64,000 nt of DNA, taken from positions 1,054,001-1,118,000 of the forward strand of contig NZ_SMTG01000002.1 in the NCBI RefSeq assembly GCF_004358165.1. Reading direction: 5' to 3'. Source of the stretch: Luteimonas terrae. GTDB taxonomy: Bacteria; Pseudomonadota; Gammaproteobacteria; Xanthomonadales; Xanthomonadaceae. The notes under the pieces are model-generated. The model saw only the letters and a list, made by a program, of their open reading frames with translations. It did not search any database and had not been told where the DNA came from. Below are positions 17,649 to 27,686 of the stretch, piece after piece. The position numbers and the translations under genes were made by a program. Position 1 is the first letter of the stretch. The number at the start of each line of letters is the position of its first letter.

Positions 17649-18604
17649 AGGCCTTCGCCTACACCCGCGCCGACACGCCTGCCGCCGCTGCAGCGGCCGC
17701 TGCGCGCGAGCCCGGGACGAAGTTCATCGCCGGCGGCACCAACCTGCTCGACCTGATGAAGCTGGAGATCGAGACGCCGGCGCAGCTGGTCGACGTCAAC
17801 GGCCTGAAGCTCGACACCATCGAGGCGACCGACGACGGCGGCCTGCGCATCGGCGCGCTGGTGCGCAACACCGATCTGGCCGCCGATCTCCGGGTGCGCA
17901 AGGACTGGCCGCTGCTGTCGCGGGCCCTGCTCGCGGGCGCGTCGGGCCAGCTGCGCAACCGCGCGACGACCGCCGGCAACCTGCTGCAGCGCACGCGCTG
18001 CCCCTACTTCTACGACACCGACCAGGCCTGCAACAAGCGCCTGCCCGGCAGCGGCTGCGGCGCGATCGACGGCTACAGCCGGCAGCTGGCGGTGATCGGC
18101 CACAGTTCCAGCTGCATCGCCACGCATCCCAGCGACATGGCCGTGGCGATGCGCGCACTCGACGCGGTCATCGAGACGGTCAAGCCGGACGGCAGCGAGC
18201 GCCGCATCGCGCTCGACGACTTCTATCTCGCGCCCGGCACCACGCCGCAGCGCGAAACCGTGCTCGAGCCGGGCGAGCTGATCACCGCGGTCGTGCTGCC
18301 ACCGCCAGTGGGTGGCCGGCAGGTCTACCGCAAGGTCCGCGACCGGGCTTCGTACGCGTTCGCGCTGGTGTCGGTGGCGGCGATCGTGCAGCGCGACGGC
18401 AGCGGCTCGGTCACGGTCGGCGGCGTCGCACACAAGCCCTGGCGCAGGACCGAAGCCGATGCCGAGTTGCCGCGCGGCGCGAAGGCGGTCGCCGCGCGCC
18501 TGTTCGAGGGCGCCGCGCCGACCGACGACAACCGGTTCAAGCTCGCCCTCGCCGAACGCACCATCGCCGCGGCTCTGGCCGAGGCCCAGGAGGCCGCGTC
18601 ATGA
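17645..18604 (+). CDS. paoB: aldehyde oxidoreductase FAD subunit (PaoB-like)
   Basis: 319-residue medium subunit carrying FAD. The FAD-binding N-terminal domain has [20 protein letters not shown] and [20 protein letters not shown]. The cysteines in [19 protein letters not shown] and [11 protein letters not shown] match the extra 4Fe-4S cluster known in E. coli PaoB. The C-terminal CO-dehydrogenase-flavoprotein domain follows. It overlaps both neighbours by ATGA, so the three subunits are translationally coupled. Confidence 0.92.
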   Translation: MKAFAYTRADTPAAAAAAAAREPGTKFIAGGTNLLDLMKLEIETPAQLVDVNGLKLDTIEATDDGGLRIGALVRNTDLAADLRVRKDWPLLSRALLAGASGQLRNRATTAGNLLQRTRCPYFYDTDQACNKRLPGSGCGAIDGYSRQLAVIGHSSSCIATHPSDMAVAMRALDAVIETVKPDGSERRIALDDFYLAPGTTPQRETVLEPGELITAVVLPPPVGGRQVYRKVRDRASYAFALVSVAAIVQRDGSGSVTVGGVAHKPWRRTEADAELPRGAKAVAARLFEGAAPTDDNRFKLALAERTIAAALAEAQEAAS

Positions 18605-20799
18605 AGTTCGACACGCCCGCAGGACAGAACCCCGTCGACCGCATGCGCGTGGTCGGCCAACCGCTGGACCGCATCGACGGCCCGCACAAGGTCACCGGCA
18701 CCGCGACCTACGCCTACGAGTGGCACGACGCCACTGCACGCGCTGCGTATGGTCAAGTGATCGGCGCGGGAATCGGCAAGGGCCGCATCGCCTCCATCGA
18801 CACCAGCGCCGCAGAACGTGCGCCCGGCGTGCTGGCCGTGGTCACCGCGCAGAACGCCGGCAAGCTCGGCAAGGGCCGCATGAACACCGCGACGCTGCTG
18901 GGCGGGCCCGAGGTGCAGCACTACCACCAGGCGATCGCGCTCGTCGTGGCCGAGACCTTCGAGCAGGCGCGCGCCGCCGCGGGCCTGGTTCGCGTGGCCT
19001 ACACGCGCAGCCGCGGCCGCTTCTCGTTGGAGCGCGAACAGGCCAATGCGGTCAAGCCGGAGGGCAAGGACAACGACGACACAGCCGTCGGCGATTTCGA
19101 CGCGGCGTTCGCCGCCGCGCCGGTCACGCTCGATGCGCGCTACACCACGCCCGACCAGTCCCACGCGATGATGGAACCGATGGCCTCGCTGGCCGAATGG
19201 GACGGCGACAAAGTCACCATCTGGACCTCGAACCAGATGATCGCCTGGGGCAAGGGCGATGTCGCGCGCACGCTCGGCATCGCGCCGGAAAAGGTGCGTC
19301 TGGTCTCGCCCTACATCGGCGGCGGCTTTGGCGGCAAACTCTTCGTGCGCGCGGATGCCGTACTGGCCGCGCTCGGCGCGAAAGCGGCCAAGCGCCCGGT
19401 CAAGGTCGCCCTGCACCGGCCGCTGATCGCCAACAACGCGACGCACCGCCCCGCCACCCTGCAGCGCATCCGCATCGGTGCGACGCCCGAAGGCCGCATC
19501 ACCGCGATCGGCCACGAAAGCTGGTCCGGCGATCTGGAAGGCGGCGGTCCCGAAGTCGCCGTGCAGCAGACGCGATTCCTTTACGCCGGCGAACACCGCA
19601 TCACCCGCATGCGCCTGGCCACGCTGGACCTGCCCGAGGGCAATGCGATGCGCGCGCCCGGCGAGACGCCCGGCATGATGGCGCTGGAAATCGCCATGGA
19701 CGAGATGGCCGACAAGCTCGGCATCGATCCAGTCGAATTCCGCATCCGCAACGACACCCAGGTGGATCCCGAACATCCCGAGCGCCCGTTCTCCCAGCGC
19801 CAGTTCGTCGAATGCCTGCGCCAGGGCGCCGAAAAGTTTGGTTGGGATGCGCGCAAGGCCCACGGCAGCGTGCGCGACGGGCGCTGGCTGGTGGGCATGG
19901 GCATGGCCGCGGGCTTCCGCAATGCGCCGGTGATGAAGTCCGGCGCGCGGGCGCGGCTCGATGGCGATGGCCGCATCACCATCGAAACCGACATGACCGA
20001 CATCGGCACCGGCAGCTACACGATCATCGCGCAGACCGCAGCCGAGGTGATGGGCGTGGATGTCGACCGGGTCGAGGTGAAGCTCGGTGATTCCCAATTC
20101 CCGGTGTCTGCGGGCTCCGGCGGCCAGTGGGGCGCGAACAGCGCGACCGCGGGTGTGTACGCCGCCTGCATGAAGCTGCGTGAGGTCGTCGCCACGCGCG
20201 CCGAACTCGACCCGGCCACGGCCGAATTCGCCGATGGCAAGGTCAGCGGCGGTGGCAAGTCGGTGGATCTGGCGGACGTCGCCGGCGACGGGCAGATCGT
20301 CGTCGAAGACGCGATCGAGTTCGGCGATCTCGACAAGCGCAAACAGCTCAGCACCTTCGCCGCGCACTTCGCCGAAGTCGGCGTCGACGTGCATACCGGC
20401 GAGACGCGCGTGCGTCGCATGCTGTCGGTCTGCGCGGCGGGCCGGATCCTCAACCCGAAGCAGGCGCGCAGCCAGATCATCGGCGCGATGACGATGGGCA
20501 TCGGCGCCGCGCTGAGCGAGGAGCTGGCCGTCGACGAGACGATCGGCTTCTTCGTCAATCACGACCTCGCCGGCTACGAAGTGCCGGTGCACGCCGACGT
20601 GCCGCGTCAGGAGGTGGTGTTCCTCGACGAGACGGACGCCGACAGTTCGCCGATGAAGGCCAAGGGCGTCGGCGAGCTGGGCCTGTGCGGCGTGCCGGCC
20701 GCGATCGCCAACGCGATCCACAATGCTACCGGCGTGCGTGTGCGCGAGTATCCGATCACGCTGGAGAAGCTGATCGAGGGGCTGCCGGACGTCGCCTGA
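18601..20799 (+). CDS. paoC: aldehyde oxidoreductase molybdopterin subunit (PaoC-like)
   Basis: 732-residue catalytic subunit. It starts with the family opening [23 protein letters not shown], then the xanthine-dehydrogenase a/b hammerhead domain. The molybdopterin-binding region contains [17 protein letters not shown], and near the C terminus [18 protein letters not shown] supplies the expected catalytic glutamate. The enzyme should oxidise aldehydes to carboxylic acids in the periplasm, exported together with the Tat-signal subunit. In E. coli PaoABC favours aromatic aldehydes; the substrate here is inferred by analogy only. Confidence 0.93.
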   Translation: MKFDTPAGQNPVDRMRVVGQPLDRIDGPHKVTGTATYAYEWHDATARAAYGQVIGAGIGKGRIASIDTSAAERAPGVLAVVTAQNAGKLGKGRMNTATLLGGPEVQHYHQAIALVVAETFEQARAAAGLVRVAYTRSRGRFSLEREQANAVKPEGKDNDDTAVGDFDAAFAAAPVTLDARYTTPDQSHAMMEPMASLAEWDGDKVTIWTSNQMIAWGKGDVARTLGIAPEKVRLVSPYIGGGFGGKLFVRADAVLAALGAKAAKRPVKVALHRPLIANNATHRPATLQRIRIGATPEGRITAIGHESWSGDLEGGGPEVAVQQTRFLYAGEHRITRMRLATLDLPEGNAMRAPGETPGMMALEIAMDEMADKLGIDPVEFRIRNDTQVDPEHPERPFSQRQFVECLRQGAEKFGWDARKAHGSVRDGRWLVGMGMAAGFRNAPVMKSGARARLDGDGRITIETDMTDIGTGSYTIIAQTAAEVMGVDVDRVEVKLGDSQFPVSAGSGGQWGANSATAGVYAACMKLREVVATRAELDPATAEFADGKVSGGGKSVDLADVAGDGQIVVEDAIEFGDLDKRKQLSTFAAHFAEVGVDVHTGETRVRRMLSVCAAGRILNPKQARSQIIGAMTMGIGAALSEELAVDETIGFFVNHDLAGYEVPVHADVPRQEVVFLDETDADSSPMKAKGVGELGLCGVPAAIANAIHNATGVRVREYPITLEKLIEGLPDVA

Positions 20800-20874
20800 C
20801 GTCCGTGCGATTCACGACACCGGGCGCTTCTGGCGCGCGGTAGCCGGTGATCCGGGCGCAGCGCGAACCTGCGC

Positions 20875-21777
20875 TCAGGGCATCAGTCCGGGCACCTCGG
20901 CACTGATCTCGCGGGCCAGGAATCCGACCAGCCCCATGCGGCGCGAGAGCCGCGCGCCCGCCTTCGCATGCAGATGCACGCCCCAGACGGCCGCCTGCTC
21001 CGGACTTGCGCCGCGCGCGACCAGTCCGGCAATCAGGCCCGCGAGGACATCGCCCGAGCCCGAGGTGCCGAGTGCGACGCTGCCGGCCGTGTTGATCCAC
21101 ATCCGGCCGTCCGGCGCCGCGATGTGGGTCACCGCACCCTTCAGCGCCACTACGACCTTCCAGGACTGCGCGCAATTGCGTGCGATGCCTGCGGGGTCCG
21201 CGCGCACGGCCGCCTCGTCGGTGTCGAGCAGGGCCGCCATCTCGCCCGCATGCGGCGTCAGCACCAGTGAAGCGTCGCCACGCCTCCCCCGCGCGGCGCG
21301 TAGCGCACGGAGGTCGAGTGCCCCGGCATCGAGCACCACCGTGCACTGCGCCGCCGTGACCGCGGCGGTGACGACGCGTCGTGTCTCGATGCCCGGGTCC
21401 ATGCCTGGGCCGAGGAGCACGGCGCGCGCATGCGCGGCCGCGTGCGCGCCTGCGCGTCCGAGCAGACGGATCTCACCGTCGCGGTCGGCCGGCAGACCCA
21501 TGACCTTGGCCTCCGGCAAGGCGATCGCCAGCGACAGGGCGGCCGGCGCGGCGGTCGCCACCTGCAGCTTGCCGGCGCCGGCACGCAGCGCCGCGATGCC
21601 GGCGAGCATAGCGGCGCCCGGGACCTGCACGCTGCCGCCGATCACCAGGACGCGGCCGCGCTCTTCCTTGCTGCCGCAGCCGCGCGGATCGGGCAGCGGC
21701 CAGCGTTCGAGCAATGCGGCGTCGATCGTGCGCGCACGTCCCGTGGCGCGGCGCGCGCTCGTGCGCGCGGTACTCAT
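20875..21777 (-). CDS. nnrD: ADP/ATP-dependent NAD(P)H-hydrate dehydratase
   Basis: 300-residue stand-alone NnrD (YjeF C-terminal domain) that repairs hydrated NAD(P)H. Signature segments are GRVLVIGGSVQVPGAAMLAG, VLTPHAGEMAALL and the ribokinase-like NTAGSVALGTSGSGDVLAGL (GSGD with the catalytic Asp). It lacks the N-terminal epimerase domain found in bifunctional Nnr proteins. ATG 21777 overlaps the stop of the upstream histidine phosphatase gene (ATGA), so the two are co-expressed. The epimerase partner is not in this window. Confidence 0.9.
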   Translation of the reverse strand: MSTARTSARRATGRARTIDAALLERWPLPDPRGCGSKEERGRVLVIGGSVQVPGAAMLAGIAALRAGAGKLQVATAAPAALSLAIALPEAKVMGLPADRDGEIRLLGRAGAHAAAHARAVLLGPGMDPGIETRRVVTAAVTAAQCTVVLDAGALDLRALRAARGRRGDASLVLTPHAGEMAALLDTDEAAVRADPAGIARNCAQSWKVVVALKGAVTHIAAPDGRMWINTAGSVALGTSGSGDVLAGLIAGLVARGASPEQAAVWGVHLHAKAGARLSRRMGLVGFLAREISAEVPGLMP

Positions 21778-22616
21778 CGCGGACCAGCCGGCCTGTCTGC
21801 CGCCGCGGTCACCGGCGCACCGGCTTCCTCCAGAGGCAATGCCAGATTGGCGACGCGCAGCTGGAAGAGCGCGTCCGGGTCCGCCCGGTCGAGCGCGTAC
21901 TCGGTGATCGAACAGTTCGGCACATCCGCGGCGCGATCGATGTCGAGGATCTGCGCCTCGTCCATGCACTCGAGCAGATAGCGGAAGCAGTTCACGATGA
22001 CCTGGTGGCCGACGATCAGCACACGGTCGCCGACGTGATCGCGCCGCAGCACTTCGGTCACGCTGCGCAGCCGCAGGATCACATCGCACCAGCTCTCCCC
22101 GCCCGGCGGCCGGAAATAGAACTTGCCGACCGCGGCGCGCTGGGCCGCGAGTTCGGGGAACGTCACCTTGATGCCCGCGACGGTGTAACGGTCGAGCACG
22201 CCAAACTCCTTCTCGCGCAGGCGCTCGTCGACGCCGATGTCGTCGCGGTCGATGCCCAGCGCATCGGCAACGGCATGGATGGTCTGCTGCGCGCGGACGA
22301 AGGTCGACGTCAGCAGCACATTGGGGCGCTCGGCGTCCGGCAACGCGGCGAACCACTGCGCGAGCGCGGCGGATTGCCGATGCCCGAGATCGGACAGCGG
22401 GGTGTCCGCATCGCGCGTGTCGAGATCGATCAGATGCGTCTGTGCCAGCTCGGCAGCATCGCGCGCCACGTTGCCCGCGCTCTGGCCGTGTCGCACGATC
22501 CACAGCCGGTCCGGCCAGTCACTGTGTCGAAGCCGGGCCATCAGGGCGTCCCGATCCCGGGCGTAGCGCCGCACTGGGCGATGGTCGCGTCGCGAAACAG
22601 GGCTGTGGTCATCCAT
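21774..22616 (-). CDS. histidine phosphatase family protein (phosphoglycerate mutase-like)
   Basis: About 280 residues. The phosphohistidine motif RHGQSAGN (in LWIVRHGQSAGNVARD) and the second histidine in VLIVGHQVIVNCF are both present, with the acid residue region LREKEFGVLDRY. Substrate not deducible. The start is uncertain: ATG 22616 has GGAGGAG immediately upstream, whereas ATG 22541 (MARLRHSDWPDRL) is closer to the conserved domain. It is coupled to nnrD by an ATGA overlap. Confidence 0.82.
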   Translation of the reverse strand: MDDHSPVSRRDHRPVRRYARDRDALMARLRHSDWPDRLWIVRHGQSAGNVARDAAELAQTHLIDLDTRDADTPLSDLGHRQSAALAQWFAALPDAERPNVLLTSTFVRAQQTIHAVADALGIDRDDIGVDERLREKEFGVLDRYTVAGIKVTFPELAAQRAAVGKFYFRPPGGESWCDVILRLRSVTEVLRRDHVGDRVLIVGHQVIVNCFRYLLECMDEAQILDIDRAADVPNCSITEYALDRADPDALFQLRVANLALPLEEAGAPVTAAADRPAGPR

Positions 22617-22697
22617 CTCCTCCGATGCATGCACCGGAGGGTCGCCAGCCGATCGTCAAGGGCACGCGAATCCTCGTGTGCCCGTACCGCGACGGGA

Positions 22698-22895
22698 TCA
22701 ACCGCCGGCGAGTCCGCCGCCCGCGTGACCGGGCAACGCGTCGTCGTCTGCATCGTCCGCTTCGGCGTCCGCATCGACATCGTCGATGTCACCGACTTCG
22801 CTGTCGATGCCGGTTTTCGGATCGGGCTTGCGATCGGGCTGCGGATCGGTACTGGTGATGTCGTCCAGGCCGGCGTCGTAGGTCTTCTGTGTCAT
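22698..22895 (-). CDS. small acidic hypothetical protein
   Basis: 65-residue product from ATG 22895, preceded by GAGG at suitable distance. It is very rich in aspartate (DIDDVDADAEADDADDDA) with a glycine-rich end and no hydrophobic segment, so it is probably cytosolic and disordered. No family recognised. It lies between the histidine phosphatase and the cNMP/thioredoxin-reductase fusion on the same strand. Confidence 0.55.
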   Translation of the reverse strand: MTQKTYDAGLDDITSTDPQPDRKPDPKTGIDSEVGDIDDVDADAEADDADDDALPGHAGGGLAGG

Positions 22896-22972
22896 CGCGG
22901 TGTCCTCGTGAGGGGCAGCTGCGACGCTACGCCTGCTGCCGTGAAACGGATGGCGTGCAGACGCACGCAGCC

Positions 22973-24670
22973 TCACGCGGTCGCGGTGTCGCGGGCGCGC
23001 GCCCGGTCGTCAGCTGCGGCCAGATATTGGTGGATCTGCGCGACCACCGCCGCGCCCTCGCCGACCGCTGCCGCCACGCGCTTCACCGAGCCCGCCCGGA
23101 CGTCGCCGATCGCGTAGACGCCGGCACGGTCGGTCTGCAACGACGTCGTGCGTCCGGGCCGTGCATCGTCGAGTCCGGTCGTCACGAAGCCGGCCGCGTC
23201 GAGCGCCACGCAGTCGCCGAGCCACGCGGTATTGGGATCCGCGCCGACGAACAGGAAAACATGACGCAGATCGCAGCGATGCGTGTCGCCCGTGTCGCGC
23301 TCGCGATAGACGGCGCCGACGAGGCCGCGCTCGGCATCGCCTTCCAGCGCCACCAGTTCGGTGCGCGTGTGCAGCACGACGTTGGGCAGTGCGGCGATGC
23401 GATCGACGAGATAGCGCGACATCGATGCGTCCAGCCCCGCGCCGCGGATCACCAGATGCAGGGTCTTCACACGCGGCGCCAGAAACACCACCGCCTGGCC
23501 CGCCGAGTTGCCGCCGCCGATCAGCGCGATTTCCTCGCCTTCGCACAGGCGCGCTTCGACCGGCGAGGCCCAGTACGACACGCCGGCCCCTTCGAACAGT
23601 TCGAGATTGCCGATGTCGGGGCGCCGGTAACGCGCGCCCGAGGCGATGACCACCGTGCGGGCACGTATGCGCTCGCCCGAGCGCAGCTGCAGGCCGTGCA
23701 CCGGCGCGCCCTCGCCCGCGTCGTCGGCGCAGAGAAGCCGCTCGACTTCCAGCGGAATCGCCAGTTCGGCGCCGAACTTGAGCGCCTGGTTGTAGGCGCG
23801 GCCCGCCAGCGCCTGACCGGAGATGCCGGTGGGAAAGCCCAGGTAATTCTCGATGCGCGCCGACGCACCCGCTTGCCCGCCGATCGCGCGCTGGTCGAGC
23901 ACCAGCACCGACAGGCCTTCGGAGGCCGCATAGACCGCGGCGGCCAGACCCGCCGGGCCGGCCCCGACGATCGCCACGTCGTGCACGGCCTCGGGGTCGA
24001 GTTCGGGCGTCATGCCCAGACACGTCGCCGCCTCGGCGTTGCCCGGACGTTTGAGCACCTCGCCGTTGGAACAGATCATCAGCGGCAGATCGCCCGGCTG
24101 GATGCCGAGGCGCTCCACGATCTCGCGGCCTTCCTCGCTGTCGGCATCGATCAGCGTGTTCGGATAGCCGTTGCGCGTGAGAAAGCCCTGCAGGCCGGTC
24201 AGATGCGCGTCGCCCGGCAGGCCGACCAGCACCGAGCCCAACGCGTCGCCCTCGATCAGGCCCACGCGGCGCAGGATCAGCGCGCGCATGACCACCTCGC
24301 CCAGTTCCGCCGCGCCGACCACCAGCGCGCGCAGATGCGCCGCGTCGATGGGGATTGCGGTGCAGCCGCTTTCGCCCGCGTGCCCGGCCGCCAGCGACGC
24401 GCGTCCGGCCAGCTGGCTGATCTCACCGGTGAACTGGCCCGCGCCCTGGGTGGTGATGGGTTTCTCGTGTCCCAGGCCGTCGCGGCGCACCACGTCCACG
24501 GCGCCCTCGAGGATCAGCCACACCGGCGCGTCGCAATCGCCCACGTCGAACAGGATTTCGCCGGCATCGCAGCGACGCGGCGGCCCGCTGGCGAAGCGCC
24601 GCGCGGTGGCCACCTGCGCGGCATCGAGGACCGGAAACATCTGGTGGTGACGCGAATCGGCGAGAGGCAT
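22973..24670 (-). CDS. cyclic-nucleotide-binding domain/thioredoxin-reductase-like flavoprotein
   Basis: 565-residue fusion. About residues 12-135 form a cNMP-binding-like beta barrel (FDVGDCDAPVWLILEGAVDV), 145-225 a thioredoxin/glutaredoxin-like domain, and 228-565 a thioredoxin-reductase-type FAD/NAD module (DVAIVGAGPAGLAAAVYAAS, GGGNSAGQAV, GVYAIGDV). At the place of the CxxC active site of true thioredoxin reductases it reads GVSYWASPVEA (residues 367-370 WASP), so it should not reduce thioredoxin by the usual route. ATG 24670 has GGAG 8 bases upstream. Its physiological role is not established. Confidence 0.85.
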   Translation of the reverse strand: MPLADSRHHQMFPVLDAAQVATARRFASGPPRRCDAGEILFDVGDCDAPVWLILEGAVDVVRRDGLGHEKPITTQGAGQFTGEISQLAGRASLAAGHAGESGCTAIPIDAAHLRALVVGAAELGEVVMRALILRRVGLIEGDALGSVLVGLPGDAHLTGLQGFLTRNGYPNTLIDADSEEGREIVERLGIQPGDLPLMICSNGEVLKRPGNAEAATCLGMTPELDPEAVHDVAIVGAGPAGLAAAVYAASEGLSVLVLDQRAIGGQAGASARIENYLGFPTGISGQALAGRAYNQALKFGAELAIPLEVERLLCADDAGEGAPVHGLQLRSGERIRARTVVIASGARYRRPDIGNLELFEGAGVSYWASPVEARLCEGEEIALIGGGNSAGQAVVFLAPRVKTLHLVIRGAGLDASMSRYLVDRIAALPNVVLHTRTELVALEGDAERGLVGAVYRERDTGDTHRCDLRHVFLFVGADPNTAWLGDCVALDAAGFVTTGLDDARPGRTTSLQTDRAGVYAIGDVRAGSVKRVAAAVGEGAAVVAQIHQYLAAADDRARARDTATA

Positions 24671-24737
24671 GCCGGCGCTCCGTGGCGGGAACCGCATCAT
24701 GCACCGGCGTGGCGCTGTCGCGCGTCGGGAGGTCCGG

Positions 24738-25652
24738 TCAGCGCCGGACCGGCGCGTGCGCCTCGATCAGGGCGACGACCCAGTCGATGAACACCCGCAA
24801 TTTGGTGCTGACATGGCGGTTGGGCGGAAACGCGACGTGCATCGGCATCGGGTCCATCGTCCAGTCTTCGAACAGCGAGACCAGCTCGCCGGCCGCGACG
24901 TGCGGCCTGGCCATGTAGGCCGGCAGCCACAAAACGCCCAGTCCAGCCAGTCCCGCAGCGAGATAGGCGTTGCCTTCGTCCAGCGCCACCACGTAGCGGC
25001 CATGCGCGCGCAGGTGCTCGTCGCCCCGGCGCATCGCGTACGGCAGCGGCTTGCCGGTGCGCGCCCACAGGAACCCGACGATCCGGTGATGCGTGTCCTC
25101 GAGTTCGCGGGGATGCGCGGGCGTGCCCATGCGCGTCAGATACGCGGGCGATGCATGCACGCCCAGCTGCAGGTCGCCGACGTGGCGCGCGACGAGCGAC
25201 TGGTCGGTGATGGTGCCGCCGCGCACCACGCAGTCGACGTTCTCGCCGATGAGGTCCACGCGCCGGTCGCTGACGCCCAGATCCAGCTGGATTTCCGGAT
25301 AGCGCGCATGGAACTCCGGCAAGGCCGGCACCAGGATCATCCGTGCGAACGGGCTGGGCACATCGACGCGCAGGCGCCCGCGCGGTGTGGTCGACGCATC
25401 CGAGAGGCTGGTCTCGGCGTCGTCCATGTCGGCCAGCAGCCGCACCACGCGCTCGTAGTAGGCCGCGCCGTCCGCGGTCACGTTGACCTGCCGGGTCGTG
25501 CGGTTGAGCAATCGCACCCGCAGCCGCGCCTCGAGCTGCTGGACCAGCTGGGTCACCGTCGAGCGGCTCATGTGCAGCGTTTCGGCGGCCTTGGTGAAGC
25601 TGCCCGTCTCCACCACGCGCGCGAAGGCCTGCATCGCATCGAAACGGTCCAT
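24738..25652 (-). CDS. LysR-family transcriptional regulator
   Basis: 304 residues. The N-terminal winged helix-turn-helix reads AFARVVETGSFTKAAETLHM then SRSTVTQLVQQLEARLRVRL. A LysR substrate-binding domain follows (GRLRVDVPSPFARMILVPAL, LIGENVDCVVRGG). The ENVDCVVRGG segment is typical of the large AaeR/DmlR-like subgroup. It is divergent from the RidA-family gene, 138 bases away, which is its most likely target by the usual LysR arrangement. Confidence 0.9.
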   Translation of the reverse strand: MDRFDAMQAFARVVETGSFTKAAETLHMSRSTVTQLVQQLEARLRVRLLNRTTRQVNVTADGAAYYERVVRLLADMDDAETSLSDASTTPRGRLRVDVPSPFARMILVPALPEFHARYPEIQLDLGVSDRRVDLIGENVDCVVRGGTITDQSLVARHVGDLQLGVHASPAYLTRMGTPAHPRELEDTHHRIVGFLWARTGKPLPYAMRRGDEHLRAHGRYVVALDEGNAYLAAGLAGLGVLWLPAYMARPHVAAGELVSLFEDWTMDPMPMHVAFPPNRHVSTKLRVFIDWVVALIEAHAPVRR

Positions 25653-25790
25653 CACACATCCGGCAGTCGGGATTGTCCGGATTCTACGAACAGTGCTGGC
25701 GGAGACGGCGTGTTTATCGGCGCAGATCGCGTCCACAGACTGTGGGGGCCGGCCGCTCCCGGCCCGTCCAACCCCCTCAGGAGAACTTCC

Positions 25791-26195
25791 ATGGCAACAC
25801 GTGACGTCGTCTTTCCCGCCGGCCGCCATGCGCTGTACGAGAAACACCGCTATTCGCCGGCCGTGCGCTCCGATGGCTTCCTGTTCGTGTCCGGCCAGGT
25901 CGGCAGCCGCGAAGACGGCTCGCCCGAACCGGAGTTCGAGCAGCAGGTCCGCCGCGCGTTCGAGAACCTCGATGCGGTCCTCGCAGCGGCCGGCGCCAGC
26001 TTCGACGACGTGGTCGACGTGACCTTCTTCATCGTCGATCCCGCAAGCCGGTTCGAACGCGCCTGGCAGATCGTGCCGGAGTACTGGGGCGAGGCGCCCT
26101 TCCCGACCGCGACCGTGGTCGGCGTGACCTGGCTGGCCGGCTTCGATTTCGAGATCAAGGTGGTGGCGAAGCTCCCGGCGCGCGACGCCGACTGA
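25791..26195 (+). CDS. RidA-family (YjgF/YER057c/UK114) protein
   Basis: 134-residue RidA-type protein. Family features are SPAVRSDGFLFVSGQVG near the N terminus and the middle helix QQVRRAFENLDAVLAAAGAS. The archetype RidA deaminates reactive enamine/imine intermediates. The conserved active-site arginine usual near residue 105 is not evident (WGEAPFPTATVVGVTWLAG), so this may be a non-archetypal Rid subfamily member. ATG 25791 follows AGGAG. Divergent LysR gene upstream; terminator hairpin 45 bases after the stop. Confidence 0.88.
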   Translation: MATRDVVFPAGRHALYEKHRYSPAVRSDGFLFVSGQVGSREDGSPEPEFEQQVRRAFENLDAVLAAAGASFDDVVDVTFFIVDPASRFERAWQIVPEYWGEAPFPTATVVGVTWLAGFDFEIKVVAKLPARDAD

Positions 26196-26239
26196 GCGGT
26201 CGACCGCGGAAGTCCTGGAACTTCCTGTAGCCGGATACG

Positions 26240-26265
26240 ACGAAGGGCCCGTCAGGGCCCTTCGT
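26240..26265. terminator. hairpin between RidA and sugar dehydrogenase genes
   Basis: Perfect 11-bp stem ACGAAGGGCCC / GGGCCCTTCGT with a GTCA loop, between two convergent genes. No T tract follows, so efficiency is uncertain. Confidence 0.7.
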
Positions 26266-26285
26266 CATGCACGCATCGGCGTGGA

Positions 26286-27686
26286 TCAACCTGCCGGCGG
26301 CGTAGTTGCGGCCGGCGCGGGCGCCGGCTCGGCTGCTGGCGCAGCTGGCGTGGCAGGTGCGCCCTGCGCGCCGCCGGTGGGCGTGACGCGCCAGATGGTG
26401 TTGGCCAGATCGTCGGCGATCAGCAGTGCGCCGCGCGGGTCGACGGTCACACCGACCGGTCGCCCGCGGGCCTTGCCGTCCTGGCCCAGGAAGCCGGTGG
26501 CGAAGTCGATCATTTCGCCAGACGGCTTGCCGTTGCTGAAGGGCACGAAGGACACCTTGTAGCCGACCGGCGGATTGCGGTTCCAGCTGCCGTGCTGGCC
26601 CACGAACACGCCATTCGCGAACTGGGCACCCATCGACGGTGTCGAGAACGCCACGCCGAGTGCGGCCACGTGCGAACCCAGTGCGAAGTCCGGCGCGATC
26701 GCGCGGGCAACCAGTTCAGGCTTTTGCGGGCGCACGCGCTCGTCGACGTTCTGGCCCCAGTAGCTGTAGGGCCAGCCGTAGAAGCCACCGGGCCGCACGC
26801 TGGTCAGATAATCGGGCACCAGTTCGTCGCCGATCTCGTCACGCTCGTTCACGACCGCCCACAACTGGTCCATGCCCGGCTGCATCGCCAGCGCGGTCGG
26901 ATTGCGCAGGCCGGTCGCGAACACGCGATGGAAGCCGGTCTGTGCATCGATCTGCCAGACCATCGCGCGGTTCTCTTCGACGGCGAGGCCACGCTCGGTG
27001 ATGTTGCTGTCCGAACCGATGCCGACGAACAGATAGCGGCCGTCGGCACTGATCGTCAGCGCCTTGGTCCAGTGATGGTTCACCGCGCCGGGCAGCTTGG
27101 TGATCTCTTCCGGCGCGCCGGCCGCGTTGACCGCGCCTTCGGTATAGGGAAAGCGCAGCAATGCATCCTGCGTCGCCACATAGATCGAACCGTTGCCGGA
27201 GGCCAGGCCGTAGGGCGCATCGAGATTGTCGGCGAACACCGAACGGCCCTCGTAGGTGCCGTCACCATCCGCATCGCGCAACAGGGTCAGGCGGTTGCCG
27301 CTCTCGACCTGGGTATTGCCGCGCGCCTTGATGACGCCGGCGATGATGTCCTTGGGCGTGAGCTTGGGTGCGCGCCCGCCGCGGCCTTCGGCCACGAGGA
27401 TGTCGCCATTGGGCAGGACCAGCATCTGGCGCGGGATCAGCAGGTTGTCTGCGATCGGCGCGATCTCGTACCCCTCCGGCACGGCCGGCAGCTCGTCGCC
27501 CCATTCGGTCGGCAGCGAAATCTTCAGGGTCGGAAACAGGCCGCGCTGCGGCTTGGGCAGATCGGGCGAGGTGCCGGTGTAGGTCTCGTCCGGCGTGCCA
27601 CTGCACGCGGCCAGCGCGATCGCCAGCGCGGGCACCAGGGCGCGCGTCAGCAGCGCGGTCTTCGAACGCTTGATCCGGACAGTCAT
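26286..27686 (-). CDS. PQQ-dependent sugar (sorbosone/glucose-type) dehydrogenase, lipoprotein
   Basis: 466-residue six-bladed beta-propeller of the soluble aldose dehydrogenase/L-sorbosone dehydrogenase group. A lipoprotein signal ends at LAAC (ALAIALAACSG), so the protein should be membrane-anchored. Propeller segments include IPRQMLVLPNGDILVAEGRG, DNLDAPYGLASGNGSIYVAT, TGLRNPTALAMQP and GQHGSWNRNPPVGYKV. The last 35 residues are Ala/Pro-rich. The start ATG overlaps the stop of the membrane-protein gene upstream (ATGA), indicating co-expression. Substrate unknown. Confidence 0.88.
   Translation of the reverse strand: MTVRIKRSKTALLTRALVPALAIALAACSGTPDETYTGTSPDLPKPQRGLFPTLKISLPTEWGDELPAVPEGYEIAPIADNLLIPRQMLVLPNGDILVAEGRGGRAPKLTPKDIIAGVIKARGNTQVESGNRLTLLRDADGDGTYEGRSVFADNLDAPYGLASGNGSIYVATQDALLRFPYTEGAVNAAGAPEEITKLPGAVNHHWTKALTISADGRYLFVGIGSDSNITERGLAVEENRAMVWQIDAQTGFHRVFATGLRNPTALAMQPGMDQLWAVVNERDEIGDELVPDYLTSVRPGGFYGWPYSYWGQNVDERVRPQKPELVARAIAPDFALGSHVAALGVAFSTPSMGAQFANGVFVGQHGSWNRNPPVGYKVSFVPFSNGKPSGEMIDFATGFLGQDGKARGRPVGVTVDPRGALLIADDLANTIWRVTPTGGAQGAPATPAAPAAEPAPAPAATTPPAG

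Noticed and set aside
17578-18600. In-frame upstream extension of paoC through paoB
   Set aside because: The true start is ATG 18601 (overlap with the paoB stop); the upstream part is an off-frame reading of paoB.
18325-20721. Long open frame (about 800 codons) antisense to paoC
   Set aside because: GC-rich codon bias leaves the complementary strand open; the translation is His/Ala/Arg-rich and resembles no protein, while the plus strand encodes a clear molybdopterin subunit.
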